From assembly GCA_947460225.1 (NCBI GenBank), contig CANHHI010000002.1, positions 1 to 34,238 on the forward strand: DNA of 34,238 bases, written 5' to 3'. A model generated the notes under the pieces. That model saw nothing but the letters and a program-made list of their open reading frames with translations. It did not search any database and had not been told where the DNA came from. Shown piece after piece: positions 1 through 7,585 of this stretch. Both the position numbers and the translations under genes were made by a program. The stretch is from Flavobacteriales bacterium. Its GTDB lineage: Bacteria > Bacteroidota > Bacteroidia > Flavobacteriales_D > CANHHI01. How positions within the stretch are numbered: the stretch's first letter is position 1; each line of letters opens with the position of its first letter.

Positions 1-2871
1 AACCTGAGTTTTTTGGGCTCGGAGTCTAACATTGTTTCATGGAGAATCCAACAAAAAACGCCGGGTAACCATGCTATAACTGGTGCAGTCATATCTGCTA
101 AGATTTGGAATGTACCTTCTCCCGCACCTACTACAATAGCTTTGACAGATGCATACAGAAGAGCAGCCATATCTTATGATGTTGCAGATTTATCAATTTC
201 AAATGGAGCTACAATAGAGCCTGGAAGTATATTTCCTATAAATAATCCACAACCCCCAGTTGGTTCATCTAATTCTAGTCATCCTAATGCGATTATCATT
301 AAAAGCCAGGATGGATATGCCACAAGTAGATACGGATTGGATGTAACCTATTTGTCAGAAGAGGCATTACTTACAGGAACACCAACGCTGAAACAAACGG
401 TAGGCACGAATAGTTTGTTAGACAACACTTCCTTGGATAAGACTGCTCAATTAACGATAGGCGCACCAACGGGAGATGTAGCAAATTTAAATATTGCAGC
501 ATCTTTTGGAGCCAATAGGTTTGTTAGTGGATATGGTTCTTTCCAACTCACATTTGTACCAAGCCTAAACGCAACAACACCTTCTGGTAATTCGCCTTTG
601 TTTCTATCTCTTGACAATGCGTCTGGAGCATCTATTATCAATAAGGACGATTTTATTACAGTGCTTTCAGAAGACCATAGAAAAAAGACCGTATATAGCC
701 TTAAATCTGTGCCTTTTTACAACAATGGTGTTAAGATAGACGATGGAAATAACATTAAGTTTAGATATAATTTTGCGCCTGATTTTGTTAATACTCTTGT
801 AACGGGCACAGTAAATGGGTCTAATATTACCTTAACCACGAAGTTGGTTAATGGCAAAGGCACATTAGCACTTGATCCGAATTCTTGGGTTTTGAATAAT
901 ACCACTGGTGTAAACAGTTCTTTGCTTGCTGATGTTCGTTTGTCTAATAATAGTCCGCAAAAGCCTATCCTTCAAGATCAAAACACTTGCTTGAATTGTG
1001 TTGTTGTTACATCTCAATCTGCTGTGCAAAGCCGACCTTACACGATAAGTTATAACTTCTTGTCTAGCGATGTGGCTCTGACCAGTCTCTCATTTAAACA
1101 GGGGGGTAAAACATTCAATTCAACTTCTGGTTTGGTTTTGGAGAATGCTACTGCAAATGGTGGAACTTACGTACTCAAAGGAGTTAAGCCTAATGCAAGT
1201 GTTCAGTTTAGTACACTTGCTACTGCGAATGGCAATACTGCGAAATATAACAATAACAACATTGTGCTAAACACAACGGCATTGACACAAGCAAATGCCG
1301 CAATACCAACAGATTTGAGTCAGCTTGTGATTTTATCAGAAGATAAGCAAAAATCGCTAACTTATTCGTTTAGAATTGAGTATTTGGTAAACTTAGAAAC
1401 TATTTCTTACGCTACTGCTGGTGCTGGTTTTGAAAAGAATAGAATTGGTGCAGGTGACTTTACTAAACCAGATTTATATGCCATAAGCAACTGGTTCACT
1501 GGTAATTATGCAATCACCCTAACATTTGGAGGTATTAATGCTAATGTCGGTCAAAACTTTACAAGTGCCCTTGCCAATTTAAGCGGTACTCTTTTTAGCA
1601 TAAATCAATATGTACCTATTTTAGATGGAGATAGAACATTAAAGGTAGAAATTAGAACCACTGGAACCAATCCTGTTCTTTTAGCAACTAGTGGCGATGT
1701 TACTGTAAAAAAAGAACAATACCTCATTAAAACATGGAGAGATTTGCAAGGTATGGAATATGACGTAACAGCCACAGCAAAATACAAACTGGATAGAGAC
1801 ATCACATTCCCTGCGGTTAATACTGATGGTTTTACTGGGTTTAGACCTATTCGAGGTCCAGGTACTATTTCTTATAATAATACAACAGGTGCTTTTAAGG
1901 GAGAATTAGATGGAAATTATAAAAAAATTATTAACCTAGATATACGCAATGTAGGTGATTTTGTTGGGCTTTTTGCCGCTGTACACGGTGCAAAGATTAG
2001 TAATTTGGTTTTTATGAAGCCTAATATAAATGCACCTACATCACATTATGTTGGTGTACTCACTGGACAAGCAGGTATTAGACCAAATAATAGCCCTGCT
2101 GTTACTGTTATATCTAATGTTGGTGTGGTTGGAGGATATGTTAATGCAAAAGGTCTTTTGGGTGGTTTAATAGGTATTTCTCGCAGTAGTTCTGAGCTTA
2201 ATAGATGTTTTTATATAGGCTCAATCAAAACAGAAGATGGAGATAGAACGGGTGGATTGGTTGGTGAGTTGCAAGGATTTGCAAGCATTTCTGATACTTT
2301 TATGTATGGCGAAATTCTTTCTGGCAATCTCACAACTTCTGCTCAACAAATGGGTGGTTTGATAGGTACTTTTTATGTTATTGATGGAGATACTTCTCCT
2401 AAGATTTTGAATAGTTTCGTTTTGGTCAATATGTCAGCGATTCTAGCACTTTCAGGCAATGCACAGAAAACGATAGGGTATATACAAGGTGAAAGCGTAT
2501 TGCCTGGCACTGCTTCAAGCCTAAATGCTTCGCTACCAGCTTCTATAAACTATAACACCATGAATAATAGTTTGAGTATATCCAATACGGACGTAACCTT
2601 AACTTGCGCATTATCATTTAGTCGTCTTACGGGTACTAATAGTGTACCTGGGTCTGGTCTTTGTGGAACAAGACAAGTACCTATGGCTACATTAAAAGCA
2701 GCAGTCGGCGTAAATGGGTTACTTAACACATTTAATGGCATAACTGCTGGATTATGGGATAAAGAAGTAGGTCTAACTAATAACTATATGGGCGGTTTAC
2801 CTTATCTAAAATGGATAAGAACCAATGCTCAACTCACGCAAGGCGAATTGTTGCAAGTAACATGGCAATAA
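1..2871 (+). CDS. GLUG-motif surface protein, 5' truncated by window edge
   Basis: The reading frame is open from base 1, so the TTG at 13 is not a credible start and the N-terminus lies outside the window. Counting from that TTG, four similar segments recur about every 110-120 residues: IIIKSQDG..RYGLDV (about 94-112), ITVLSED..YSLKSV (215-234), VVVTSQS..YTISYN (330-348) and LVILSED..YSFRIEY (438-457). They suggest tandem beta-sandwich domains like those of Bacteroidota cell-surface proteins. Residues 570-900 look like a GLUG region: 'L..DITF', 'F.G.LDG', 'DFVGLF..VHGAKISNLVF', then 'GGLIG', 'GGLVGELQG' and 'MGGLIG'. No C-terminal sorting domain is obvious; the protein ends LLQVTWQ. It is probably exported and adhesin-like, which is inference. 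The gene ends at a TAA followed by a hairpin. Codon usage is more AT-rich than in the housekeeping genes to the right. Confidence 0.8.
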   Translation, partial: NLSFLGSESNIVSWRIQQKTPGNHAITGAVISAKIWNVPSPAPTTIALTDAYRRAAISYDVADLSISNGATIEPGSIFPINNPQPPVGSSNSSHPNAIIIKSQDGYATSRYGLDVTYLSEEALLTGTPTLKQTVGTNSLLDNTSLDKTAQLTIGAPTGDVANLNIAASFGANRFVSGYGSFQLTFVPSLNATTPSGNSPLFLSLDNASGASIINKDDFITVLSEDHRKKTVYSLKSVPFYNNGVKIDDGNNIKFRYNFAPDFVNTLVTGTVNGSNITLTTKLVNGKGTLALDPNSWVLNNTTGVNSSLLADVRLSNNSPQKPILQDQNTCLNCVVVTSQSAVQSRPYTISYNFLSSDVALTSLSFKQGGKTFNSTSGLVLENATANGGTYVLKGVKPNASVQFSTLATANGNTAKYNNNNIVLNTTALTQANAAIPTDLSQLVILSEDKQKSLTYSFRIEYLVNLETISYATAGAGFEKNRIGAGDFTKPDLYAISNWFTGNYAITLTFGGINANVGQNFTSALANLSGTLFSINQYVPILDGDRTLKVEIRTTGTNPVLLATSGDVTVKKEQYLIKTWRDLQGMEYDVTATAKYKLDRDITFPAVNTDGFTGFRPIRGPGTISYNNTTGAFKGELDGNYKKIINLDIRNVGDFVGLFAAVHGAKISNLVFMKPNINAPTSHYVGVLTGQAGIRPNNSPAVTVISNVGVVGGYVNAKGLLGGLIGISRSSSELNRCFYIGSIKTEDGDRTGGLVGELQGFASISDTFMYGEILSGNLTTSAQQMGGLIGTFYVIDGDTSPKILNSFVLVNMSAILALSGNAQKTIGYIQGESVLPGTASSLNASLPASINYNTMNNSLSISNTDVTLTCALSFSRLTGTNSVPGSGLCGTRQVPMATLKAAVGVNGLLNTFNGITAGLWDKEVGLTNNYMGGLPYLKWIRTNAQLTQGELLQVTWQ

Positions 2872-2894
2872 GAGATAAAAAAATAAACAAAAGA

Positions 2895-2919
2895 AAAGAC
2901 TGCTATTCCAGCAGTCTTT
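2895..2919. terminator. Bidirectional intrinsic terminator
   Basis: A perfect 10-bp stem, AAAGACTGCT (2895-2904) and AGCAGTCTTT (2910-2919), encloses the loop ATTCC. The right side is followed by TTTCTTGTTC for the plus-strand surface protein gene. The minus strand continues into a T-rich stretch (complement of 2881-2894) for the small gene whose stop codon at 2903 lies inside the hairpin. It can therefore serve both convergent genes. Confidence 0.75.
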
Positions 2920-3259
2920 CTTGTTCAAAGTAATACACCATGGCGTCTTTCATGAGCCGTTCTTGTTCGCTTTGGTCTAGGGGCGGGAGTTCTTCTATTT
3001 GTTTGTAATGCGCCCAGCCTGCATCGTCCAAGCCTTCCAGTTCGTAGTAGCCATAAGGCGTAAGTAGTCTGCAAACGGCTAAGTGCATCAAATCTATCTT
3101 TTCTTGCTTTTTAAACTTGCGCACTTGCCCCAATTCCCTTACGCCAATTAAAAAAATCATGCTCTGCAAATCTATTACAGTGCCTTGGGTTTTGGCAAAA
3201 AACCGCACCACTTGGGCGTATTTTTTTTCCAGTTCTAAATCTATGTATTTTTTTTCCAT
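2903..3259 (-). CDS. Conserved hypothetical protein, 118 aa
   Basis: The protein is small, charged and probably cytoplasmic, with no signal peptide or membrane segment. It starts MEKKYIDLELEKKY and has an amphipathic helical middle (ARFFAKTQG, FLIGVRELGQ) and an acidic helical tail (SEQERLMKDAMVYYFEQERLLE). I do not recognise a catalytic motif and assign no function. It reads away from the cvpA-like gene, and the two have back-to-back promoter -7 boxes between 3270 and 3288. The ATG at 3257-3259 is the only sensible start. Its stop lies inside the shared terminator hairpin. A real promoter, terminator and good codon use support it as a gene. Confidence 0.75.
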   Translation of the reverse strand: MEKKYIDLELEKKYAQVVRFFAKTQGTVIDLQSMIFLIGVRELGQVRKFKKQEKIDLMHLAVCRLLTPYGYYELEGLDDAGWAHYKQIEELPPLDQSEQERLMKDAMVYYFEQERLLE

Positions 3260-3269
3260 GAAAAAACGC

Positions 3270-3277
3270 TAACTTTG
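3270..3277 (+). promoter_or_regulatory. Bacteroidota -7 box for the cvpA-like gene
   Basis: TAACTTTG matches TAnnTTTG and lies about 30 nt upstream of the ATG at 3307. It abuts the opposing -7 box at 3281-3288, forming a compact divergent promoter region. Confidence 0.5.
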
Positions 3278-3280
3278 CCA

Positions 3281-3288
3281 CAAATTTA
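3281..3288 (-). promoter_or_regulatory. Bacteroidota -7 box for the 118-aa gene
   Basis: The minus strand reads TAAATTTG, matching TAnnTTTG, 22 nt upstream of the ATG at 3259. No clear -33 TTTG is present at the usual spacing. Confidence 0.45.
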
Positions 3289-3306
3289 CGAACAAAATAA
3301 CAGAAT

Positions 3307-3840
3307 ATGAATATATTGGATTTGATTATTGTCTTGCCTTTGATTTGGGCAACTTACCAAGGTTACCAAAATGGCTTTTGGCAATCTGTGGGGCAGTTTT
3401 TTGCCGTTTTTTTAGCCATTTTGGGCGCAGTGCGCTATGGTGCTTATTTTGAAGCGAACATATTGCAAACATGGACACAAGTGCAAGGCTTTGAGAAAAT
3501 TATCGCTTTTGTGCTGGTATTCTTTGTGCTCTTGCTGATTTTTTATGTGTGTATATGGCTTTTGGCAAACAAAATTTTTCCGCTTCTGCGCTTGGTTTGG
3601 TTAGACAAAACCCTTGGTGCAGTGGTGAGTTTTTTAAAAACAGCCTTGTTTTTAGGCATCATTTTGCTCCTTTTAGACTGGGCAGATAGCCAGCATCACT
3701 ACGTGATTTCTTCACGCATCAAACAGGGTTCTTTTTTCTACGGCATGCTCGTAAACTTTGCAGAGCAAGTTATTGCTTTGCTTGCACAAAATAGTTACGT
3801 GATAGACTTGCGCAATCAACTCAAACATTTGGCAGAGTAA
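3307..3840 (+). CDS. CvpA-family inner-membrane protein
   Basis: This 177-aa protein has four hydrophobic segments (about residues 3-17, 27-45, 64-90 and 98-122). Its opening, MNILDLIIVLPLIWATYQGY followed by NGFWQSVG, is the usual N-terminus of the CvpA/colicin V production family: a short helix, then 'G...G'. Members are inner-membrane proteins linked to envelope homeostasis; their molecular activity is poorly defined. The length fits the family. The gene has its own -7 box, and the multi-hairpin repeat begins directly after its TAA, separating it from rsmI. Confidence 0.85.
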   Translation: MNILDLIIVLPLIWATYQGYQNGFWQSVGQFFAVFLAILGAVRYGAYFEANILQTWTQVQGFEKIIAFVLVFFVLLLIFYVCIWLLANKIFPLLRLVWLDKTLGAVVSFLKTALFLGIILLLLDWADSQHHYVISSRIKQGSFFYGMLVNFAEQVIALLAQNSYVIDLRNQLKHLAE

Positions 3841-3953
3841 CGGTCAGAGACCGTTTTAATCTGCCTACGGCAGGGCAGGCGGACATTGTCCGTTTTAATC
3901 TGCTTCGCAGGCTCGATATCCCAGCGATGAAAACGCCTGCGCCAAAGGCGCAG
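3841..3953 (+). repeat. Multi-hairpin dispersed repeat, copy 1 (partly tandem)
   Basis: The 14-mer CCGTTTTAATCTGC occurs twice (3851-3864 and 3890-3903). Five small hairpins can be drawn: CGGTC-AGA-GACCG (3841-3853), CTGCC-TAC-GGCAG, GGAC-ATT-GTCC (3881-3891), CTGC-TTCG-CAG and CTGCGCC-AAA-GGCGCAG (3937-3953). The stretch from GTTTTAATC to CCCAGCGATGAAAAC is shared with the inverted copy near 14272-14344 and, degenerately, with 7535-7578. It starts one base after the stop codon of the cvpA-like gene, so it may shape the 3' end of that mRNA. Confidence 0.75.
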
Positions 3954-3984
3954 ATAACGTACAGGGTTTGCCTGTTTTTTTTGT

Positions 3985-3992
3985 TATATTTG
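3985..3992 (+). promoter_or_regulatory. Bacteroidota -7 box for rsmI
   Basis: TATATTTG matches TAnnTTTG and ends 15 nt before the ATG at 4008. A TTTG at 3967-3970 is closer (14 nt) than the usual spacing. The box argues against a start further upstream in the same frame. Confidence 0.5.
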
Positions 3993-4007
3993 TCGGAAAA
4001 TTTTATT

Positions 4008-4670
4008 ATGTTGTATATTGTCCCCACGCCGATTGGCAATTTAGAAGATATTACGTTTAGGGCTTTGCGCATACTCAAAGAAGTAGATACGATTTTGGCG
4101 GAAGACACCCGCCAAAGCAAAATTCTGCTCAACCATTATCAAATCCAAACGACTTTGTATAGCTACCACATGCACAATGAACATCGCATTGTGAAACATT
4201 GGGCAGAAAAAATAGCAGAAGGCGCAAATATTGCGCTCATTTCCGATGCAGGCACGCCCGCTATTTCCGACCCCGGTTTTTTGCTGGTGCGGGAGGCACT
4301 TGCTTTGGGCGTAAAAGTGGAATGTCTGCCTGGTGCTACGGCTTTTGTGCCTGCTTTGGTGCAGTCTGGATTTCCTTCGGAGCGTTTTTTATTTGAAGGC
4401 TTTTTGCCTTTGAAAAAAGGCAGGCAAACACGCATTTTGTCTTTTGCCAAGGAAAGCCGAACCGTGGTGATGTATGAATCCCCGCATCGCATTATCAAAT
4501 TGGTGGAGGAAATTGTTCAGCTATTGGGGGCAAATCGGGAGCTGGCTTTGTGCCGAGAAATCAGCAAAAAGTTCCAGGAAACTTTAATTATGCCCGCCGA
4601 TGGTTTGCTGATGCACCTGAAAAACTATCCCCCAAAAGGAGAAATCGTGTTGGTGCTAAAAGGCGTTTAG
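4008..4670 (+). CDS. rsmI: 16S rRNA (cytidine-2'-O)-methyltransferase RsmI
   Basis: RsmI methylates the ribose of C1402 in 16S rRNA using S-adenosylmethionine. The 220-aa protein opens LYIVPTPIGNLEDITFRAL and carries LAEDTRQSKILLNHY, 'ISDAGTPAISDPGF', 'PGATAFVPALVQSG' and 'VVMYESPHRI', the hallmark blocks of this tetrapyrrole-methylase-fold family. The ATG at 4008 gives the expected N-terminus. The frame is open back to 3927, but that extension runs through the dispersed repeat and the promoter and is rejected. Its 3' end overlaps the convergent comF-like gene by 15 bp. Confidence 0.93.
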   Translation: MLYIVPTPIGNLEDITFRALRILKEVDTILAEDTRQSKILLNHYQIQTTLYSYHMHNEHRIVKHWAEKIAEGANIALISDAGTPAISDPGFLLVREALALGVKVECLPGATAFVPALVQSGFPSERFLFEGFLPLKKGRQTRILSFAKESRTVVMYESPHRIIKLVEEIVQLLGANRELALCREISKKFQETLIMPADGLLMHLKNYPPKGEIVLVLKGV

Positions 4671-5327
4671 TTTCCCTGCTCTTGCCAAAGTCGCCACCGA
4701 TAGTTGGAGGTGTGGATTTTTTTGCAAAATACACAAAGCCAGTGCCTCCAAAGTGCTACCCGTTGTAAAGACATCATCTATGAGCAAAACGTGTTTTGCC
4801 GTAATTTCTGCTGTGCAGGCAAAACTATTTTTGACATGCAAAAACCTTTGCAAAGCATTTTTATTGGTTTGCGATTCCCCATGGGTCTTACGTTGCAACA
4901 TATCCCTGCCAAGGGGAATAGCCAAAACTTCTGCCACACCTTTGGCTATTTCTTCGCTTTGGTTATAGCCCCTTTGGCGCAATTTTTGCGCATGCAAAGG
5001 TACTGGAAGCAATAAATCCCATTTTTGATTTGTTTCTTGGAGCAAATGCCCCAGCCACCTGCCCATTTCTTGTGCCAAGCGTGGATTATTTTTGTATTTA
5101 ATTTCGTGTAAAATGCCTTGCACACGGCTTTGTTTTTGATAATCAAACAAATGCCAAAGCCCTTGAAAAGCCACCAAGCCATTTTGCCTGGCTCTATTTT
5201 GGCATAAAGTGAGAAACTCGGGGCTTTGGGTGGGTAATTTTGCCCGACAAGAAAGACAAATATAGCCCTCAGCCAACACTTCGGCGCAAAACAAACAGGT
5301 TGGCACTTGGCTTGCATGCCTGTACAT
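4656..5327 (-). CDS. ComF-family phosphoribosyltransferase-like protein
   Basis: ComF-family proteins act in DNA uptake and processing during transformation. The N-terminus has a four-cysteine zinc-binding pattern, CLFC and CLSC (C11, C14, C24, C27 from the chosen start). The middle has 'LPVPLH..KLRQRGYNQSEEIAKG', and the C-terminal part has the PRPP loop VLLIDDVFTTGSTLEA (about 180-195). I chose the ATG at 5325-5327, 16 nt after the upstream gene's stop. A GTG at 5411 or ATG at 5405 would add up to 28 residues but overlap the upstream gene by about 60 bp. It follows the helix-hairpin-helix protein gene, also DNA-binding by motif, and may be co-transcribed. It overlaps rsmI tail to tail by 15 bp. 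Confidence 0.85.
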   Translation of the reverse strand: MYRHASQVPTCLFCAEVLAEGYICLSCRAKLPTQSPEFLTLCQNRARQNGLVAFQGLWHLFDYQKQSRVQGILHEIKYKNNPRLAQEMGRWLGHLLQETNQKWDLLLPVPLHAQKLRQRGYNQSEEIAKGVAEVLAIPLGRDMLQRKTHGESQTNKNALQRFLHVKNSFACTAEITAKHVLLIDDVFTTGSTLEALALCILQKNPHLQLSVATLARAGKLNAF

Positions 5328-5343
5328 GTTTTGCCAAAATTGC

Positions 5344-7437
5344 CTAAAAGCCGTAGCGAAGGTATGCCTTGATTTCTGATTTGGTGTTTCCTCTAATTTC
5401 TTCATAACCACTGCCCAAAGTTTCTTTGTTGTTGTAAATGCTCGTGCTTAAACGCACCCAGGTTTCCAAGCCCTTGTAAACTTTACATTTCAGCATCAAA
5501 TACAGCCGATGCGAGGTTTCGTAGTACGGCACAATGGAAAACGTGGCAGGCACATCGCTTTCATAGGCGTAAATGCGGGTGTCATAGTCATCTGTTTGAA
5601 TGATTGCGTATCTAAATTTTGCCTGTACAGGAAAAGATTTTGGGCTGAAATCTATATCTTGCAAAAGTACATAACCAAATCTTGTGCCTTTATGGTCTTG
5701 TACGGCTCTGGTCTCGGCACGGCTCTGCGCCCGAAAATACCCAAACAAGGGGTAGGTAACGTTGAGCCTAAAATTGTGCTGGTTTTGCCATGCCACGGCA
5801 AATGTGGGCGCAGTCTCGGTATAAGTGTAAATCTTGCGTTTGTAGCGATATTTGATGTAAAATTGATAATACTTTCGGTAATTGTAATTGAGTTGGCTCA
5901 AAAAATCCATGCCCTCCCCTGGCGTTTGCACGCTATACGTGAGCCAAGGTTGCCGAAAAAAATCCAGGTAATTTTGCCATTGCAAACGACTGGTAAAATC
6001 TACCTGCACACCCAAATAAATGCCTTTTTCATTGTTGGCATCATAGCTTTCGCCAAAGGCACGGGCGTAAAAAGCATGATAATTCGGTGCATAATCTCTA
6101 TACAGCAAACTCAAAGACACTTTTTTGTGCAAGGAAGCCACCAAACCCTGCAAAATAGCATAGCCCAAACTTTCAGACATTGCCAGCTCACCAAAAAGAT
6201 AGACGCTAGACCAAGTCAAGCGATAATCCAAACCCAAGTTATAATTTTGATTGCCCGAAAATTTGTACAAATTATAGGGTGCATCATCTGGCTTTTGCGT
6301 TTTATTCCAATGGATATAACTGCCCGTAAAGCCCATTTGAAAAAGACTGCGTTTGTATTGCAAATACATCGCCGTGAGTGCCTCTTGAATTTGATTGCGC
6401 TTTTTAAAAGAATTGGCGGTATTGTGGTAATTGGACAAACTAAAATTGCTAAAATTTTCCTCCAAACCGCTTTCCGCCGTGCTGTCTATGGGATTAACCA
6501 CCGCATCTTTATGGCGATATGAACCCAGCACAGTCAGTTCTAGGTTTTTGTGCAAAGACAAAGTCATTGCCAAACCTCGCAAATACTGATACTCGTTTAA
6601 AGAGCGGTAGGGCTTTAAAATGGACGCATTTTTTTCCACCTGCAAAACTTGAGCGGTTTTGCCAAAACCCAATCCCGACCAAAAAGTTAAGCCCTGCCCA
6701 AATTCGGCATGAAAATCGCCCACCGCCAAAGTTTTCACAAAACCCAAATCCCGCATGAAAAAATGCGCACTGTAAAAGTCAAAACCATATTTCCAATACG
6801 GATTCTGAAACATTTTCTCCCCTTGGTCTTCGCTAGCAGTAACGCCCACACTCAAACGGTTTTGCACCGAAAACCGATAACGCAGAAAAAACTTATCTGG
6901 ATTGCCCAAATATTTTTTCTCTATGGGTTTTTCATTGCCTTGTTTGTCCAGTTTTCTATATCCTTCTTGGGTTTCTAAAATCCGCCCATACCTCGCCGTT
7001 AATTCGTGTCGTCCTTTTTCTTTGAGCAATTTGTAGCTCCAAGGCGTACGCAAAACAGGCGCAACTTGCACATACAGCTTTAATTTCTGTAATAAAGGCA
7101 TATCCAAAGCCTCAATATTTTGCAGTTCATATAAATTGATGAAATTGCCAAATTTTCTGCGGTGATGCAAAATGGCATGAATCTGCAAAGGGCTCAAAAA
7201 AGGGATTTTTTGCAAATCTTCCGCACTGGCTTTATTCAAAGAAACGGGGTTTTCCCGCAAATAATTCAAATCCTCTTGAATTTCTACCAAATCCAACTCC
7301 TGTTCGCCCATGCTCTCGGCGATGTCTTCCAAAGTTTGCTCAAAAGAACGGTCTAAAAACTCGTTTAAGCTATCTTTTTCCTGTGCAAATAGCTTGCCTA
7401 TACTCAAAAAGGCAAATAAAAACCAATAAAAACGCAT
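5344..7437 (-). CDS. Helix-hairpin-helix (ComEA-like) outer-membrane beta-barrel protein
   Basis: From the ATG at 7435-7437 (697 aa) the protein opens with a signal peptide, MRFYWFLFAFLSIGKLFAQ. An acidic helical region follows. A tandem helix-hairpin-helix domain of the ComEA type spans about residues 55-125: 'NPVSLNKASAEDLQKIPFLS', then 'FGNFINLYELQNIEALDM'. The remaining roughly 550 residues alternate aromatic and polar positions in beta-hairpin fashion and end in LRYGF, the terminal aromatic typical of outer-membrane barrels. Similar proteins are common in Bacteroidota, with function not established. A periplasmic DNA-binding domain on a barrel, beside comF, suggests a role in DNA uptake (inference). 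The in-frame extension to 7554 crosses the -7 box and a terminator and is rejected. Confidence 0.8.
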   Translation of the reverse strand: MRFYWFLFAFLSIGKLFAQEKDSLNEFLDRSFEQTLEDIAESMGEQELDLVEIQEDLNYLRENPVSLNKASAEDLQKIPFLSPLQIHAILHHRRKFGNFINLYELQNIEALDMPLLQKLKLYVQVAPVLRTPWSYKLLKEKGRHELTARYGRILETQEGYRKLDKQGNEKPIEKKYLGNPDKFFLRYRFSVQNRLSVGVTASEDQGEKMFQNPYWKYGFDFYSAHFFMRDLGFVKTLAVGDFHAEFGQGLTFWSGLGFGKTAQVLQVEKNASILKPYRSLNEYQYLRGLAMTLSLHKNLELTVLGSYRHKDAVVNPIDSTAESGLEENFSNFSLSNYHNTANSFKKRNQIQEALTAMYLQYKRSLFQMGFTGSYIHWNKTQKPDDAPYNLYKFSGNQNYNLGLDYRLTWSSVYLFGELAMSESLGYAILQGLVASLHKKVSLSLLYRDYAPNYHAFYARAFGESYDANNEKGIYLGVQVDFTSRLQWQNYLDFFRQPWLTYSVQTPGEGMDFLSQLNYNYRKYYQFYIKYRYKRKIYTYTETAPTFAVAWQNQHNFRLNVTYPLFGYFRAQSRAETRAVQDHKGTRFGYVLLQDIDFSPKSFPVQAKFRYAIIQTDDYDTRIYAYESDVPATFSIVPYYETSHRLYLMLKCKVYKGLETWVRLSTSIYNNKETLGSGYEEIRGNTKSEIKAYLRYGF

Positions 7438-7454
7438 AAAGTAAAAACATAAGG

Positions 7455-7462
7455 CAAAAATA
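7455..7462 (-). promoter_or_regulatory. Bacteroidota -7 box for the HHH/barrel gene
   Basis: The minus strand reads TATTTTTG, 17 nt upstream of the ATG at 7437. It supports that start over the longer frame. Confidence 0.5.
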
Positions 7463-7492
7463 CAAATTTTATGCAAATACGCATCTAAAAAC

Positions 7493-7522
7493 ACGAAAAA
7501 AATCGCCCTAATAGGCGATTTT
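7493..7522 (-). terminator. Intrinsic terminator downstream of the parA-like gene
   Basis: On the minus strand AAAATCGCC (7522-7514) pairs with GGCGATTTT (7507-7499) around the loop TATTAG, followed by a run of T. It lies between the parA-like stop (7586) and the promoter of the next minus-strand gene, so the cassette has its own transcription end. Confidence 0.8.
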
Positions 7523-7534
7523 GAAAATTGAAAA

Positions 7535-7578
7535 CCGCTTTTAATCCTCTTCACGAAATAGATTCCAGCGATTAAAAC
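7535..7578 (+). repeat. Multi-hairpin dispersed repeat, degenerate copy 3
   Basis: CTTTTAATCCTCTTCACGAA (7538-7557), then GATTCCAGCGATTAAAAC (7561-7578), aligns with the core of copy 1: GTTTTAATC, CTTCGCAG, then ATCCCAGCGATGAAAAC. TTTTAATC and GATTAAAA form an inverted pair around the core. It lies just downstream of the parA-like stop, at the left border of the AT-rich cassette. Confidence 0.55.
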
Positions 7579-7585
7579 ACTTACA

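Noticed and set aside
3927..4007. Longer N-terminus for rsmI
   Set aside because: The extension is encoded by the dispersed repeat and the promoter; the family N-terminus begins at the ATG at 4008.
5509..6522. 337-codon plus-strand ORF
   Set aside because: It is antisense to the HHH/barrel gene, with biased composition and no motif; a shadow frame.
7438..7554. Longer N-terminus for the HHH/barrel protein
   Set aside because: It crosses a -7 box and a terminator, and would place the signal peptide internally.
7493..7578. Hairpins with GTTTTAATC/GATTAAAA ends that resemble a CRISPR repeat
   Set aside because: There is no regular array of repeats and spacers and no cas gene. The hairpin at 7499-7522 is a good terminator and the rest aligns with the dispersed repeat family.
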